Source: Nonomuraea polychroma
Lineage (GTDB): Bacteria; Actinomycetota; Actinomycetes; Streptosporangiales; Streptosporangiaceae
NCBI RefSeq assembly: GCF_004011505.1
Contig: NZ_SAUN01000001.1
Coordinates: 2,604,001 to 2,668,000, forward strand
Direction: 5' to 3'
Length of the DNA stretch: 64,000 nucleotides
Part shown: piece after piece, positions 34,090-42,717 of the stretch
Position numbering within the stretch: the stretch's first letter is position 1
Layout: each line of letters starts with the position of its first letter
Position numbers and translations under genes: made by a program
The notes under the pieces: model-generated
Seen by the model: only the letters and a program-made list of their open reading frames with translations
The model's database searches: none
What the model was told of the DNA's origin: nothing

Positions 34090-34712
34090 GGATCACCCTC
34101 ACCGAGTTCGTCACGCTGGACGGGGTCAGCCAGGGACCTGGCTCTCCGGACGAGGACACCAGCGACGGCTTCGCCCTCGGCGGCTGGCTCGTGCCCCACA
34201 TAGACGCGACGTTCGTCCAGCGCGCCTCCGGCTGGCTCGACCTCGCCGGCGGTCTGCTGCTCGGCCGGCGCACCTACGAAGCGTTCGCGCGCGACTGGCC
34301 CAAGATCACCGACCCGGCCGATCCGTTCGCCGAACGGATGAACACGCTGCCGAAGTACGTCGTGTCCAACACCCTCACCGAGGGAACCTGGCATCCCACG
34401 ACCATGCTCGGAGGCGACCCGATCCAGGCGGTCACCGAGCTCAAGGCGCGGTCGGGACGAGAACTTCAGATCCACGGCAGCGCCCGCCTGGGGGACACGC
34501 TCCTGGCAGCGGGCCTGATCGACACGCTTCGCCTCGTGGTCGCGCCCGCAGTCCTCCGAGCCGGCCGCCGCCTGCTGGGCGGTCCGGGCACCACGTCCGG
34601 TCTCCGCCTGGTCCATCATGAGGCGACGCCGACCGGCCTGCTGCTCCTCGAGTACGAGACGTCAGGCCGAGCACCCCGAGGCGACTACGAGGGCGTCACC
34701 GCCTTCCTCTGA
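34086..34712 (+). CDS. Dihydrofolate reductase-like (RibD C-terminal) protein
   Basis: 208 residues. Opening RITLTEFVTLDGVSQGPGSPDED and GGLLLGRRTYEAFARDWP, then YVVSNTLTEGTW and ELQIHGSARLGDTLLAAGLIDTLRL match the RibD_C/DHFR-like family common in actinomycetes. These bind NADPH; few have a proven substrate. Third gene of the ArsR-SRPBCC operon (ATGA overlap). It is not the biosynthetic FolA, which is at 45972-46475. Confidence 0.9.
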   Translation: MRITLTEFVTLDGVSQGPGSPDEDTSDGFALGGWLVPHIDATFVQRASGWLDLAGGLLLGRRTYEAFARDWPKITDPADPFAERMNTLPKYVVSNTLTEGTWHPTTMLGGDPIQAVTELKARSGRELQIHGSARLGDTLLAAGLIDTLRLVVAPAVLRAGRRLLGGPGTTSGLRLVHHEATPTGLLLLEYETSGRAPRGDYEGVTAFL

Positions 34713-34739
34713 GGCAGGGATAACGATGCGGCGAGCCGC

Positions 34740-34860
34740 CTCGCCCCGCACCACACGATGTCTGCCCGGACCTGCGCGGCTACGGCCGCTCCGGCAAGCC
34801 GCCCACGACCTCCGGCTACGCGCCCTGCTCCAAGCGCGCGATGATCCGCTTGGGTCTTGA
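34740..34860 (+). pseudogene. Alpha/beta hydrolase fragment (haloacetate dehalogenase/epoxide hydrolase-like)
   Basis: A short frame reads CPDLRGYGRSGKPPTTSGYAP then CSKRAM, the segment after the oxyanion strand of haloacetate dehalogenase or epoxide hydrolase-like proteins. Nothing before or after it continues the fold. The remaining bases up to 35171 hold no recognisable gene. Confidence 0.55.
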
Positions 34861-35171
34861 TCGGATCTGGGACGGTACGCAGTGAGTCGCCCCGGGTCTG
34901 TTGGAGGCTCGATTCCCTGAGAGGATCGAGTCACGGGACGTCCGTCCCCCGACCCGCCCGAGCTTCGCGAGCGTGTGGTGGCGCATCGTCGCCGGGATCC
35001 GGCCGAACTAGCCGACGGAGTGCAGGTTGCCGATCTGGATCGAGGGTGAGTCCGGGAAGGTCACGAAGCTCCGCCCGGAGACGTCCGCCGACGACGGCGC
35101 CACCCGGCGGCCCGTCCGGGTGAAGGGGTGGCGTCGGTAGAGGTGGTTGAGCGGTGGCTTAGCATGCGGGC

Positions 35172-36017
35172 ATGCAGACTGCTGCGGGCGTTGTGCTTGC
35201 GGGCGGGCGCTCCACACGGATGGGGAAGCCGAAGGCCTGGCTGGAGTGGCATGGTTCCACGTTGTTGTATCGCGCCACCGCGGTGCTCGCCAGGACGGTC
35301 GGCGGCCCGGTCGTCGTGGTGGCCGCCCCTGGGCAGGAGTTGCCGCCACTGCCCTCGGGGGTCACCGTGGTCGAGGACCCTGTGGAAGGACTGGGCCCCA
35401 TGCAGGGCCTGGCCGTGGGGCTGGCAGCGGTGGCGGACCGGGCCGAGATCGCCTTCGTATGCTCCACCGACCTGCCGTTTCTCCATCCGGCTTTCGTCCG
35501 GTGCGTCCTGCGCGGCCTGGCCTCGGGGCCCGACGTCTTGCTGCCCGTGGCACGTGGTTTCCGGCAACCGCTGGCGGCCGGTTACCGGACCGCCCTGGCC
35601 GGGCTGGTCGCGGATCTCCTCGCCGAGGGCGACCTCCGGCCGGGCATGCTCTTCAAGCACTGCGAAGTGGCTCAACTGAGCGACGAGCAGCTGCTCGCGG
35701 ACACGGCAATCGCCCGGCATGATCCGATGCTGGAATCCGTGGTGAACGTCAACACCCCGGAGGACTATGCGGCGGCACGTGATCGGCTTCCACCGGAGAT
35801 CGTGGTCGAGTGTTTCGGGGCGCTGGCGAAGAAAGGCGGGCACCGGCCGAAAGGTGTCCGGGCCGCCACGCTTGGAGCCGCAGCCGCCTCGGTCGGGCTG
35901 GCGTTGGACCGCCATGTCATAGCCGCGGTCAACGGCGATCAGATCACCCGGGATGAGTTGCTGCCTCTGGTCGCGGGCGACATCGTTTCCTTCCTGTCCG
36001 CGGACGCCGGCGGATGA
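35172..36017 (+). CDS. mobA: MobA-MoaD fusion: molybdenum cofactor guanylyltransferase with ThiS-like tail
   Basis: 281 residues. The first about 205 are a MobA nucleotidyltransferase: GVVLAGGRSTRMGKPKAWLEW (GTP loop), DPVEGLGPMQGLAVGL and FVCSTDLPFLHP (Mg-binding Asp). Residues about 208-281 form a beta-grasp MoaD/ThiS-type domain (PEIVVECFGALAKKG, AAVNGDQITRDELLP, LVAGDIVSFLSADAGG) ending in Gly-Gly, the residues that become a thiocarboxylate sulfur donor in MoaD. MobA adds GMP to molybdopterin. The fusion joins an early and a late step of cofactor synthesis. TAGCAT lies six bases before the ATG, so the mRNA may be leaderless. The AOR gene follows after 16 bases. Confidence 0.82.
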   Translation: MQTAAGVVLAGGRSTRMGKPKAWLEWHGSTLLYRATAVLARTVGGPVVVVAAPGQELPPLPSGVTVVEDPVEGLGPMQGLAVGLAAVADRAEIAFVCSTDLPFLHPAFVRCVLRGLASGPDVLLPVARGFRQPLAAGYRTALAGLVADLLAEGDLRPGMLFKHCEVAQLSDEQLLADTAIARHDPMLESVVNVNTPEDYAAARDRLPPEIVVECFGALAKKGGHRPKGVRAATLGAAAASVGLALDRHVIAAVNGDQITRDELLPLVAGDIVSFLSADAGG

Positions 36018-36033
36018 GGCTTAGGGTCTGAAC

Positions 36034-37836
36034 ATGGCGCCTGGTGGTTTCTTCGGACGAGCGTTGCTCGTCGACGTCGGTGGCCGGGAGGCTACGGGCA
36101 CCCCCTTCGAGCTGACAGAGCGGGTGTTGCGGTCCTACTTGGGCGGGGTGGGGCTCGGCACATGGTTGCTGCATCGGCTGGCGCCTCCCGGTGTCGATCC
36201 GCTGGCTCCGGCGGCGCCGTTGGCCTTCGTCTTTTCCTCGTTGGTCGGGACTCCGTTGACGACCAGTGCGAAATTCGCGGTCGTGGCCAAGTCGCCGTTG
36301 ACCGGATTGCTGACCGATGCCCTCGCCTCCAGCCAGTTCGCCATCTCCGGCAAGCTCACCGGGCATGACGCGCTGGTGATCCGTGGTCGTGCCGACGAGC
36401 TCTCGGTGCTCTTGATCGACGGCGACGGCGTACGTCTCGAGCCGGCGCCGGACCTGGCGGGGCTGGCGGCCGGCGAGGCCGAGACCGCGGCGAAGTCGCG
36501 GTTCGGCCGTAACTGGCGCACTGCGGCCATCGGCGCCGCGGGCGAGCGAGGAGTGAGGTACGCGACGATCAGCCATGACGGCCGCCATGCCGGCCGGGGT
36601 GGCCTGGGCGCGGTGCTGGGAGCGAAGAACATCAAGGCCGTGCTGGTCAGGGCCGCGACCAAGGTGTCGGTCGCGGATCAGGCAGGCGTCCTCGCCGCTG
36701 CCCGTGACCTGCGTAAGCGCAGCTTCGGACCGGCCACCGCCAAGTACAGGGAACTGGGCACCCTGGCCAACCTCCTGGCTTTCAACGCCGTCAGCACGTT
36801 GCCCACGCGCAACTTCACCGCGGCGACGTTCGAGGGCGCGCCCCGATTGGCCGCCGAGGAACTGCACGAGCTGCGCGGGGTGGCGCGTAACAGTTGCGCG
36901 TCGTGCTCCATCGGCTGTGAGCACATCTACTCGCGCAAGGGCGGCGGCAGCCAGCGGATGGAGTACGAGAACGTCTTCGCGCTCGGCCCACTGTGCGGGG
37001 TGTCCGATCCCGATGACGTGTTCGCCGCCAGCGCGCGATGCGACGAACTGGGGATCGACACCATCTCCGCGGGCGGCACGATCGCCTGGGCCATGGAGTG
37101 TGTCGAGCGTGGTCTCATCGACGAGCCGTGGCTGCGGTTCGGCGACGGCAAGGCGGTGTTGCGGGCACTGGACGCGATCGGGACGCGCTCGCCCGGGCTG
37201 GGGGAGTTGCTGGCGCAGGGTTCGCGCCGGGCCGCCGAGGCGGTCGGCCACGGCTCGATCGACTTCGCGCCGCAGGTCAAGGGGATGGAGCTGCCCGGTT
37301 ACGAGCCGCGAAGCCTCCAGTCGATGGCGCTCGGGCTCGCGGTGAACGCCAGGGGGGCCGATCACAACCGGTCCGGCGCCTACGAGGCCGATCTGTCGGG
37401 CGAGCTCGACCGGTTCGACGGCGGCGCCGCCCATGTCGCGGCAGCGGTCGGCACCGAGGATCGAGCCGCTGTCATGGACTCGATGATCCTGTGCAAGTTC
37501 CTTCGCGGTGTCTTCGACGATCCCTTCACGGAGTGGGCCAGGTTGCTCGGGCTGGTCACCGGATGGCCGTTGGACGCCGACGAGCTACGCGGCGCCGCGC
37601 GGCGGATCGTCCGGGCGAAACGGGCTTTCAACGTGCGCGAGGGTGCCACCGCGGCCGATGACACGTTGCCGGCCCGGATGCTGGAAACGCCGCTTGAGCT
37701 CGGCTCCGGCCGCAGTGCCGTGCTTGACGCCGACCGCCTGCGGTCGATGATCGCCGGATACTATGCCGCACGCGGCCTGGACGAGGAGGGTCGCGTCGCG
37801 GCGGCCGATCTTGAAGATCTGCTGCTCGATGCTTGA
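36034..37836 (+). CDS. Aldehyde:ferredoxin oxidoreductase (tungsten enzyme) homologue
   Basis: 600 residues, the usual AOR length. N-terminal cofactor domain with a start FFGRALLVDVGGREATG and RSYLGGVGLGTWLL; AKFAVVAKSPLTGLLTDALASS and a GKLTGHDALVIRGRA strand follow. The [4Fe-4S] ligands are Cys288, Cys291, Cys295 (NSCASCSIGC) and Cys487 (MILCKF), as in archaeal AOR. EYENVFALGPLCGV and KGMELPGYEPRSLQSMALGLAVN match the pterin- and substrate-site loops. AORs carry tungsten on two pterins and oxidise aldehydes or reduce acids. It follows the MobA-MoaD gene and precedes a formate dehydrogenase operon. Which metal is used is inferred, not seen. Confidence 0.88.
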   Translation: MAPGGFFGRALLVDVGGREATGTPFELTERVLRSYLGGVGLGTWLLHRLAPPGVDPLAPAAPLAFVFSSLVGTPLTTSAKFAVVAKSPLTGLLTDALASSQFAISGKLTGHDALVIRGRADELSVLLIDGDGVRLEPAPDLAGLAAGEAETAAKSRFGRNWRTAAIGAAGERGVRYATISHDGRHAGRGGLGAVLGAKNIKAVLVRAATKVSVADQAGVLAAARDLRKRSFGPATAKYRELGTLANLLAFNAVSTLPTRNFTAATFEGAPRLAAEELHELRGVARNSCASCSIGCEHIYSRKGGGSQRMEYENVFALGPLCGVSDPDDVFAASARCDELGIDTISAGGTIAWAMECVERGLIDEPWLRFGDGKAVLRALDAIGTRSPGLGELLAQGSRRAAEAVGHGSIDFAPQVKGMELPGYEPRSLQSMALGLAVNARGADHNRSGAYEADLSGELDRFDGGAAHVAAAVGTEDRAAVMDSMILCKFLRGVFDDPFTEWARLLGLVTGWPLDADELRGAARRIVRAKRAFNVREGATAADDTLPARMLETPLELGSGRSAVLDADRLRSMIAGYYAARGLDEEGRVAAADLEDLLLDA

Positions 37837-37946
37837 CTCGGATACGGTGCATACGTTCACATAGCTCGACAATCCACCCATGTTCCCACTAACGCCGAAT
37901 TTCGTGAGAAATGGTGTCGAGCTCACACTTTAGACTGCATGGCGGA

Positions 37947-37983
37947 TTGTCAGTGCCAGATTGTATGCCGTATTCTGTATGCC
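37947..37983 (+). promoter_or_regulatory. Promoter of the formate dehydrogenase operon with TGTATGCC repeats
   Basis: TTGTCA (37947-37952), an 18-base spacer and TATTCT (37971-37976) give a good promoter 35 bases before the start codon. TGTATGCC occurs at 37962-37969 and 37976-37983, 14 bases apart and overlapping the -10. The whole 37840-38010 stretch is much more AT-rich than its surroundings. The repeats are a candidate activator or repressor site; the regulator is not identified. Confidence 0.55.
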
Positions 37984-38010
37984 AATAGCCGCTCGACTGA
38001 CGGAGTTGAG

Positions 38011-40971
38011 ATGACGACTCTCGAGGAGCCGGTAACGGCCGTCCGGACTGTGACGGCCGAGATCGACGGCCGTGCCGTGACCGTGCCCGAGGGCACCAGC
38101 ATCTACGATGCGGCCAAGCAGGTCGGCATCGACATCCCAGTGTTGTGCCACAACGAGCGCTATGACCCCGTGGGCGTGTGTCGCATGTGCGTGGTCGACA
38201 CGGGGGGCAGGGTTTTCGCCGCGGCGTGTGTGCGCCCCTGCGAGGACGGCATGCAGGTCAAGACGAGCACGCCGGAGCTGGAGCGCAACCGGGCCACCTT
38301 GACCGAGTTGCTGATCTCCGACCAGCCGCCGCGCGCGGAGGATCCGAAGCAGACGACCACCGGCGACAACCTGCTCCTCGACCTCGCCGATCGGTTCGAC
38401 GTGGCCAAGGAGACCACCGACCTGCCGTGCGGTTCCGGCCGGGGACTGGACTCGTCGAACCCGGTGATCGAGGTCAACCACGACGCGTGCATCCTCTGTG
38501 ACCGCTGTGTCCGGGCCTGCGACGACATCCAGGGCAACGACGTCATCGGCCGTTCGGGCAAGGGATACTCGACCAGGATCGCCTTCGACCTCAACGACCC
38601 GATGGGCGCCAGCTCGTGCGTGACCTGCGGCGAGTGCGTGCAGGCCTGTCCCACCGGCGCACTGACCAACAAGGCGATCAACGGCATCCCCATCCGGCCC
38701 CGCGAGGAGCTGGACGCGGTCGACAGCGTGTGCCCGTACTGCGGCGTCGGCTGTGCCCTCACCTACTACGTCGACCGGTCACGCGGCGCCATCGCCTTCG
38801 CCGAAGGTCGCGACCAGCCGGGCTCGAAGAGCCGGCTGTGCGTCAAGGGCCGGTACGGCTGGGACTACGCGGCCTCGCCGCAGCGGCTCACCGTGCCCCT
38901 GATCCGGAAGGAGTCGTCCTATCCCAAGGGTCCGCTGTCGGCGGACGTGCGCGGCGACGAGGACAACGACCGGGGGCGCGCCGGCGCCGGCGGCAACCGC
39001 AGTGGCGGCGGCCGCAGTGCCAAGCTGAGCAAGAACGGCAAGGACCGCCGGCGCAAGCCCGGCGGCCTGGTCGACTACGACGAAGTGCTGCCGCACTTCC
39101 GCGAGGCCACCTGGGAAGAGGCGCTCGACCTCGTCGCCCGGCGGCTGAGGGAGATCCACGCGGAGCAGGGTGCCGGCGCCATCGCGGGGTTCGGCTCCGC
39201 GAAGTGCTCCAACGAGGAGGCCTACCTCTTCCAGAAGCTGATCAGGGCCGGCTTCGGCACCAACAACGTCGACCACTGCACCCGGCTCTGCCACGCCTCG
39301 TCGGTGGCCGCACTGTTCGAGGGAGTCGGCTCCGGCGCGGTCTCGACCACGTACGGCGACGTCGCCAACGCCGAAGTGGTGATCATCACCGGGTCGAATC
39401 CGACGGCGAACCACCCCGTCGCGAGCTCCTTCTTCAAGCAGGCCCGTCGGCGCGGCACGAAGATCATCTATGTCGACCCCCGCGCCAGCACCGTGGCCGA
39501 GCACGCCGACTATTACTGCCAGGTCAAGCCCGGCACCGACGTGGCGTTCTACAACGCGGTCATGCACGAGGTGATCCGGCTGGGGCTGATCGACCGGGAG
39601 TTCATCAAGGCCCGGGTCTCCAACTTCGAGGAACTGGTCCGCACGGTCAACGACTACCCGCCGGAACGCGCCGCGCAGATCACCGGCGTCGACGCGGACC
39701 TGATCCGTACGGTCGCGCGAGTCTGGGGCGAGGCGAAGGCCGGAGTCATCTACTGGGGGATGGGCATCTCTCAGCACACCACCGGCACCGACAACGCCCG
39801 CTGCCTGATCGCGCTCTGCTCGATCACCGGCAACGTGGGCAGGCCAGGGACCGGCCTGCACCCGCTGCGCGGGCAGAACAACGTCCAGGGCGCCTCCGAC
39901 GCCGGACTGATCCCCATGTTCCTCCCCGACTACCAGGGTGTCGACCGGGAGGCCGCCCGACGGCGGTTCGAGGAGGCCTGGGGCGCCGAGCTGGACCCCA
40001 ACCGGGGTCTCACCGTCACCGAGATCATCGGGTCGGTGCTGAAGCCCGGCGGCGTGCGCGGCATGTACATGCTGGGCGAGAACCCGTTCCTGTCCGACCC
40101 CAACATCAACAAGGTGCGCAAGGCACTGTCGCAGCTGGACTTCCTGGTGGTGCAGGACATCTTCCTGACCGAGACCGCGGAGTTCGCCGACGTCATCCTG
40201 CCGGCGTCGTCGTACCTGGAGAAGGAGGGGAGCTACACCAACACCGATCGCCGGGTGCAGCTCGGCCGCAAGGTGATGGACCCGCCGGGCCAGGCACGGG
40301 TGGACTGGGAGATCATCCAGGACATCGCCCAGCGGATCGGGCTGGAGTGGTCGTACTCCTCGCCCAGCGAGGTGTTCGACGAGATGGTCGCGCTCATGCC
40401 GTCGTACGCGAACCTGCGCCACGCCAACCTCGGGCTGACCGGCAAGCTCTACCCCAACGAGGATCCCGAGCACTCCGACGGGACCGTGGTCCTGTTCGAC
40501 GAGCGGTTCAACACCGACGACGGCCTCGCCCATCTCGTCCCGGCGCACTGGCTGCCCGCGAAGGAGTTGCCGGATGCGGAGTACCCGCTGGTGCTCAACA
40601 CCGGCCGGCTCCTCGAACACTGGCACACCGGGTCGATGACGCGGCGGTCGTTCGCGCTGGACGCGATCTCGCCGATCGCCGAGGTGTACATGCATCCCAA
40701 GGACGCCGCCGACCGGGGGCTGTCGCACGGCCAGATGGCTCGGGTGCGTTCCCGGCGCGGGGCCATCACCCTGCAGGTACGCGTCTCCCACCGGGAGCAG
40801 CTGGGCAACTGCTTCATCCCGTTCCACTTCCGTGAGGCGGCGGCGAACCTGCTGACGATCGACGAGATCGACCCCTACGGCAAGATCCCCGAGTTCAAGT
40901 TCTGCGCGATTCAGGTCGAGGCGTTGAGCGTGGAAGACGCGGAGCCCCTCAGCAACATGGGAAGTGTCTAG
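38011..40971 (+). CDS. fdhA: NAD-linked formate dehydrogenase alpha subunit
   Basis: 986 residues. N-terminal NuoG-like part: a [2Fe-2S] ferredoxin domain (CHNERYDPVGVCRMCVVD, then VRPC), two 4Fe-4S repeats (CILCDRCVRACDD, CVTCGECVQACPTGAL), and the catalytic-domain cluster CPYCGVGC. The bis-MGD domain has Cys427 (DHCTRLCHASSV) where E. coli FdhF has selenocysteine, followed by the catalytic-site His. C-terminal TGRLLEHWHTGSMTRRS is typical of FdhA/FdsA. Residues about 301-355 form a Lys/Arg/Gly-rich insertion. It should oxidise formate and feed electrons to the NuoEF-like partner. ATG 38011 has GGAG upstream; the frame opens 24 codons earlier. Confidence 0.92.
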   Translation: MTTLEEPVTAVRTVTAEIDGRAVTVPEGTSIYDAAKQVGIDIPVLCHNERYDPVGVCRMCVVDTGGRVFAAACVRPCEDGMQVKTSTPELERNRATLTELLISDQPPRAEDPKQTTTGDNLLLDLADRFDVAKETTDLPCGSGRGLDSSNPVIEVNHDACILCDRCVRACDDIQGNDVIGRSGKGYSTRIAFDLNDPMGASSCVTCGECVQACPTGALTNKAINGIPIRPREELDAVDSVCPYCGVGCALTYYVDRSRGAIAFAEGRDQPGSKSRLCVKGRYGWDYAASPQRLTVPLIRKESSYPKGPLSADVRGDEDNDRGRAGAGGNRSGGGRSAKLSKNGKDRRRKPGGLVDYDEVLPHFREATWEEALDLVARRLREIHAEQGAGAIAGFGSAKCSNEEAYLFQKLIRAGFGTNNVDHCTRLCHASSVAALFEGVGSGAVSTTYGDVANAEVVIITGSNPTANHPVASSFFKQARRRGTKIIYVDPRASTVAEHADYYCQVKPGTDVAFYNAVMHEVIRLGLIDREFIKARVSNFEELVRTVNDYPPERAAQITGVDADLIRTVARVWGEAKAGVIYWGMGISQHTTGTDNARCLIALCSITGNVGRPGTGLHPLRGQNNVQGASDAGLIPMFLPDYQGVDREAARRRFEEAWGAELDPNRGLTVTEIIGSVLKPGGVRGMYMLGENPFLSDPNINKVRKALSQLDFLVVQDIFLTETAEFADVILPASSYLEKEGSYTNTDRRVQLGRKVMDPPGQARVDWEIIQDIAQRIGLEWSYSSPSEVFDEMVALMPSYANLRHANLGLTGKLYPNEDPEHSDGTVVLFDERFNTDDGLAHLVPAHWLPAKELPDAEYPLVLNTGRLLEHWHTGSMTRRSFALDAISPIAEVYMHPKDAADRGLSHGQMARVRSRRGAITLQVRVSHREQLGNCFIPFHFREAAANLLTIDEIDPYGKIPEFKFCAIQVEALSVEDAEPLSNMGSV

Positions 40972-42717
40972 ATGACCCTGAGTTTCGAGTTGGGACGTCC
41001 CCGGGTGCCGGGTGTGGAGGCACGGGCCGGGAAGTTCCCCGGGCCGTCGCTGATCCCGGCGCTCAACGCCATCCAGGCGCGGCTGGGCTGGTTGCCGCGA
41101 GAGGAGCTCGAAGAGCTGGCCCGCACCATGCGGCGGCCGCTCTACGAGATCGAGGGCCTCATCTCGTTCTACCCGCACTTCCGCACGACCCCGCCCGCCA
41201 GGGTGGCCGTCAACGTGTGCCACGACCTGTCGTGCTGGCTGCGCTCCGCGGACGACCGGATCGCCGAGGTGCGCGAACGCTACGGCGACGACACGGAGAT
41301 CGAGCTCGTCGAGGTGTCCTGCCTGGGCCGCTGCGACATCGCCCCCGCGCTGGCCGTGAACGAGCACCCGGCGCCGGTCGCCGACGTCGACTCCCTGGTC
41401 GGCGCCGCACGGGACGGAGAACTCGCCGAGGCCACGGTCACAGGACGGACCGAGCCCTGGCCCAACGATCCGTACCCGGCCGGATCGGATGTCTCGACCC
41501 GCTACGCGAGCCTGCGCGCGCTGCTGGCCGGCGAGATGAGCGCCGACAGCGTGGTGGCCACGCTGGAGGCCTCTGGGCTGCGCGGGATGGGCGGTGCCGG
41601 GTTCCCGACGGGCAAGAAGTGGAGCCTGGTCGCCTCCGCCGAGCCGGGCGGCGTCAAGTACGCGATCTGCAACGCCGACGAGTCCGAACCGGGCACGTTC
41701 AAGGACCGCCAGATCCTGACCGATCAGCCGCACCTGGTGATCGAAGGCCTCCTCCTCGGCATGGCCGTGGTCGGAGCCGAGCAGGGCTGGATCTTCATCC
41801 GGCACGAATACGGCCCCGAGGAGCGCGTGCTGCACGCGGAGATCACGGCACTACGCCAGGCCGGCGTGATCGGCGAGAACGCCTGCGGCAGCGGCCGGCG
41901 CCTCGAACTCGACATCTTCGTCTCGCCCGGCGGCTACATCCTCGGTGAGGAGACCGCGCTGCTGGAATGCATGGAGGGCCACCGCGGCGAGCCGCGCAAC
42001 AAGCCGCCCTTCCCGGGCAACTACGGGCTGCACGGCCGTCCGACGTTGATCAACTCGGTGGAGACCTTCGCCGACGTGCCGGTGATCCTGCAACGGGGCG
42101 CCGAATGGTGGGCCGAGCAGGGTGAGGGCGACTCCGTCGGCTGGAAGTTCTTCGCCGTCTCCGGGCACGTGGAGAGCCCCGGCGTCTATTGCGTGCCGAT
42201 GGGCACGACGGTGCGCCAGCTGATCGACATCGCCGGCGGCGTGCTCGGCGGCGCTCAAGTCGGCGCCGTGCAGCCCGGCGGAGCGTCCTCCAACTTCATC
42301 GGCCCCGACCAGCTGGACCTGGCGCTGGACTTCGGGACACTCGCCGAGGCGGGAACCATGCTGGGCTCCGGCGCCCTGGTGGTGCTCGCCGAGGGCACTG
42401 ATCTGCTGGCTGCCTCGACGAACGTGCTGCGCTTCTTCCGCAACGAGTCGTGCGGCAAATGCGTGCCCTGCCGAGTGGGGTCCACCAAGGCCCACGAGTT
42501 GCTGCGCGGCGTGCTGGACGCGGGCTCCTCGACCCTCGATGACGCGCAGAGCGGCCGTATCCTGCAGTTGGAGGAGACCATGCGCAAGACCTCGATCTGC
42601 GGGCTCGGACAGGTGGCACTGGGCCCGGTGGTGTCCGTGCTCGGGCTGAACAAGGGCGCCGCGACGGCTCGCCCGCAGCCCCGGCCCGAAGGCTCGAAGG
42701 AGCAACCGGACCGTTGA
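40972..42717 (+). CDS. NuoE-NuoF fusion, diaphorase subunit of formate dehydrogenase
   Basis: 581 residues, starting directly after the alpha-subunit stop. Residues 1-150 are NuoE-like, with a [2Fe-2S] thioredoxin-fold site CHDLSCWLR and CLGRCDIAP. The rest is NuoF-like: FMN/NADH site GLRGMGGAGFPTGKKWS, CNADESEPGTFKDR, GYILGEETALLECMEG, and a 4Fe-4S site SCGKCVPCRVGS with a later Cys in TSICGLGQ. It passes electrons from formate to NAD+ (or the reverse). Fused NuoEF is known in FdsB and some hydrogenases. Confidence 0.92.
   Translation: MTLSFELGRPRVPGVEARAGKFPGPSLIPALNAIQARLGWLPREELEELARTMRRPLYEIEGLISFYPHFRTTPPARVAVNVCHDLSCWLRSADDRIAEVRERYGDDTEIELVEVSCLGRCDIAPALAVNEHPAPVADVDSLVGAARDGELAEATVTGRTEPWPNDPYPAGSDVSTRYASLRALLAGEMSADSVVATLEASGLRGMGGAGFPTGKKWSLVASAEPGGVKYAICNADESEPGTFKDRQILTDQPHLVIEGLLLGMAVVGAEQGWIFIRHEYGPEERVLHAEITALRQAGVIGENACGSGRRLELDIFVSPGGYILGEETALLECMEGHRGEPRNKPPFPGNYGLHGRPTLINSVETFADVPVILQRGAEWWAEQGEGDSVGWKFFAVSGHVESPGVYCVPMGTTVRQLIDIAGGVLGGAQVGAVQPGGASSNFIGPDQLDLALDFGTLAEAGTMLGSGALVVLAEGTDLLAASTNVLRFFRNESCGKCVPCRVGSTKAHELLRGVLDAGSSTLDDAQSGRILQLEETMRKTSICGLGQVALGPVVSVLGLNKGAATARPQPRPEGSKEQPDR

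Noticed and set aside
38779-41835. Minus-strand frame of over 1000 codons opposite fdhA and the NuoEF gene
   Set aside because: Shadow of conserved genes on the other strand; no recognisable domain or ribosome site.
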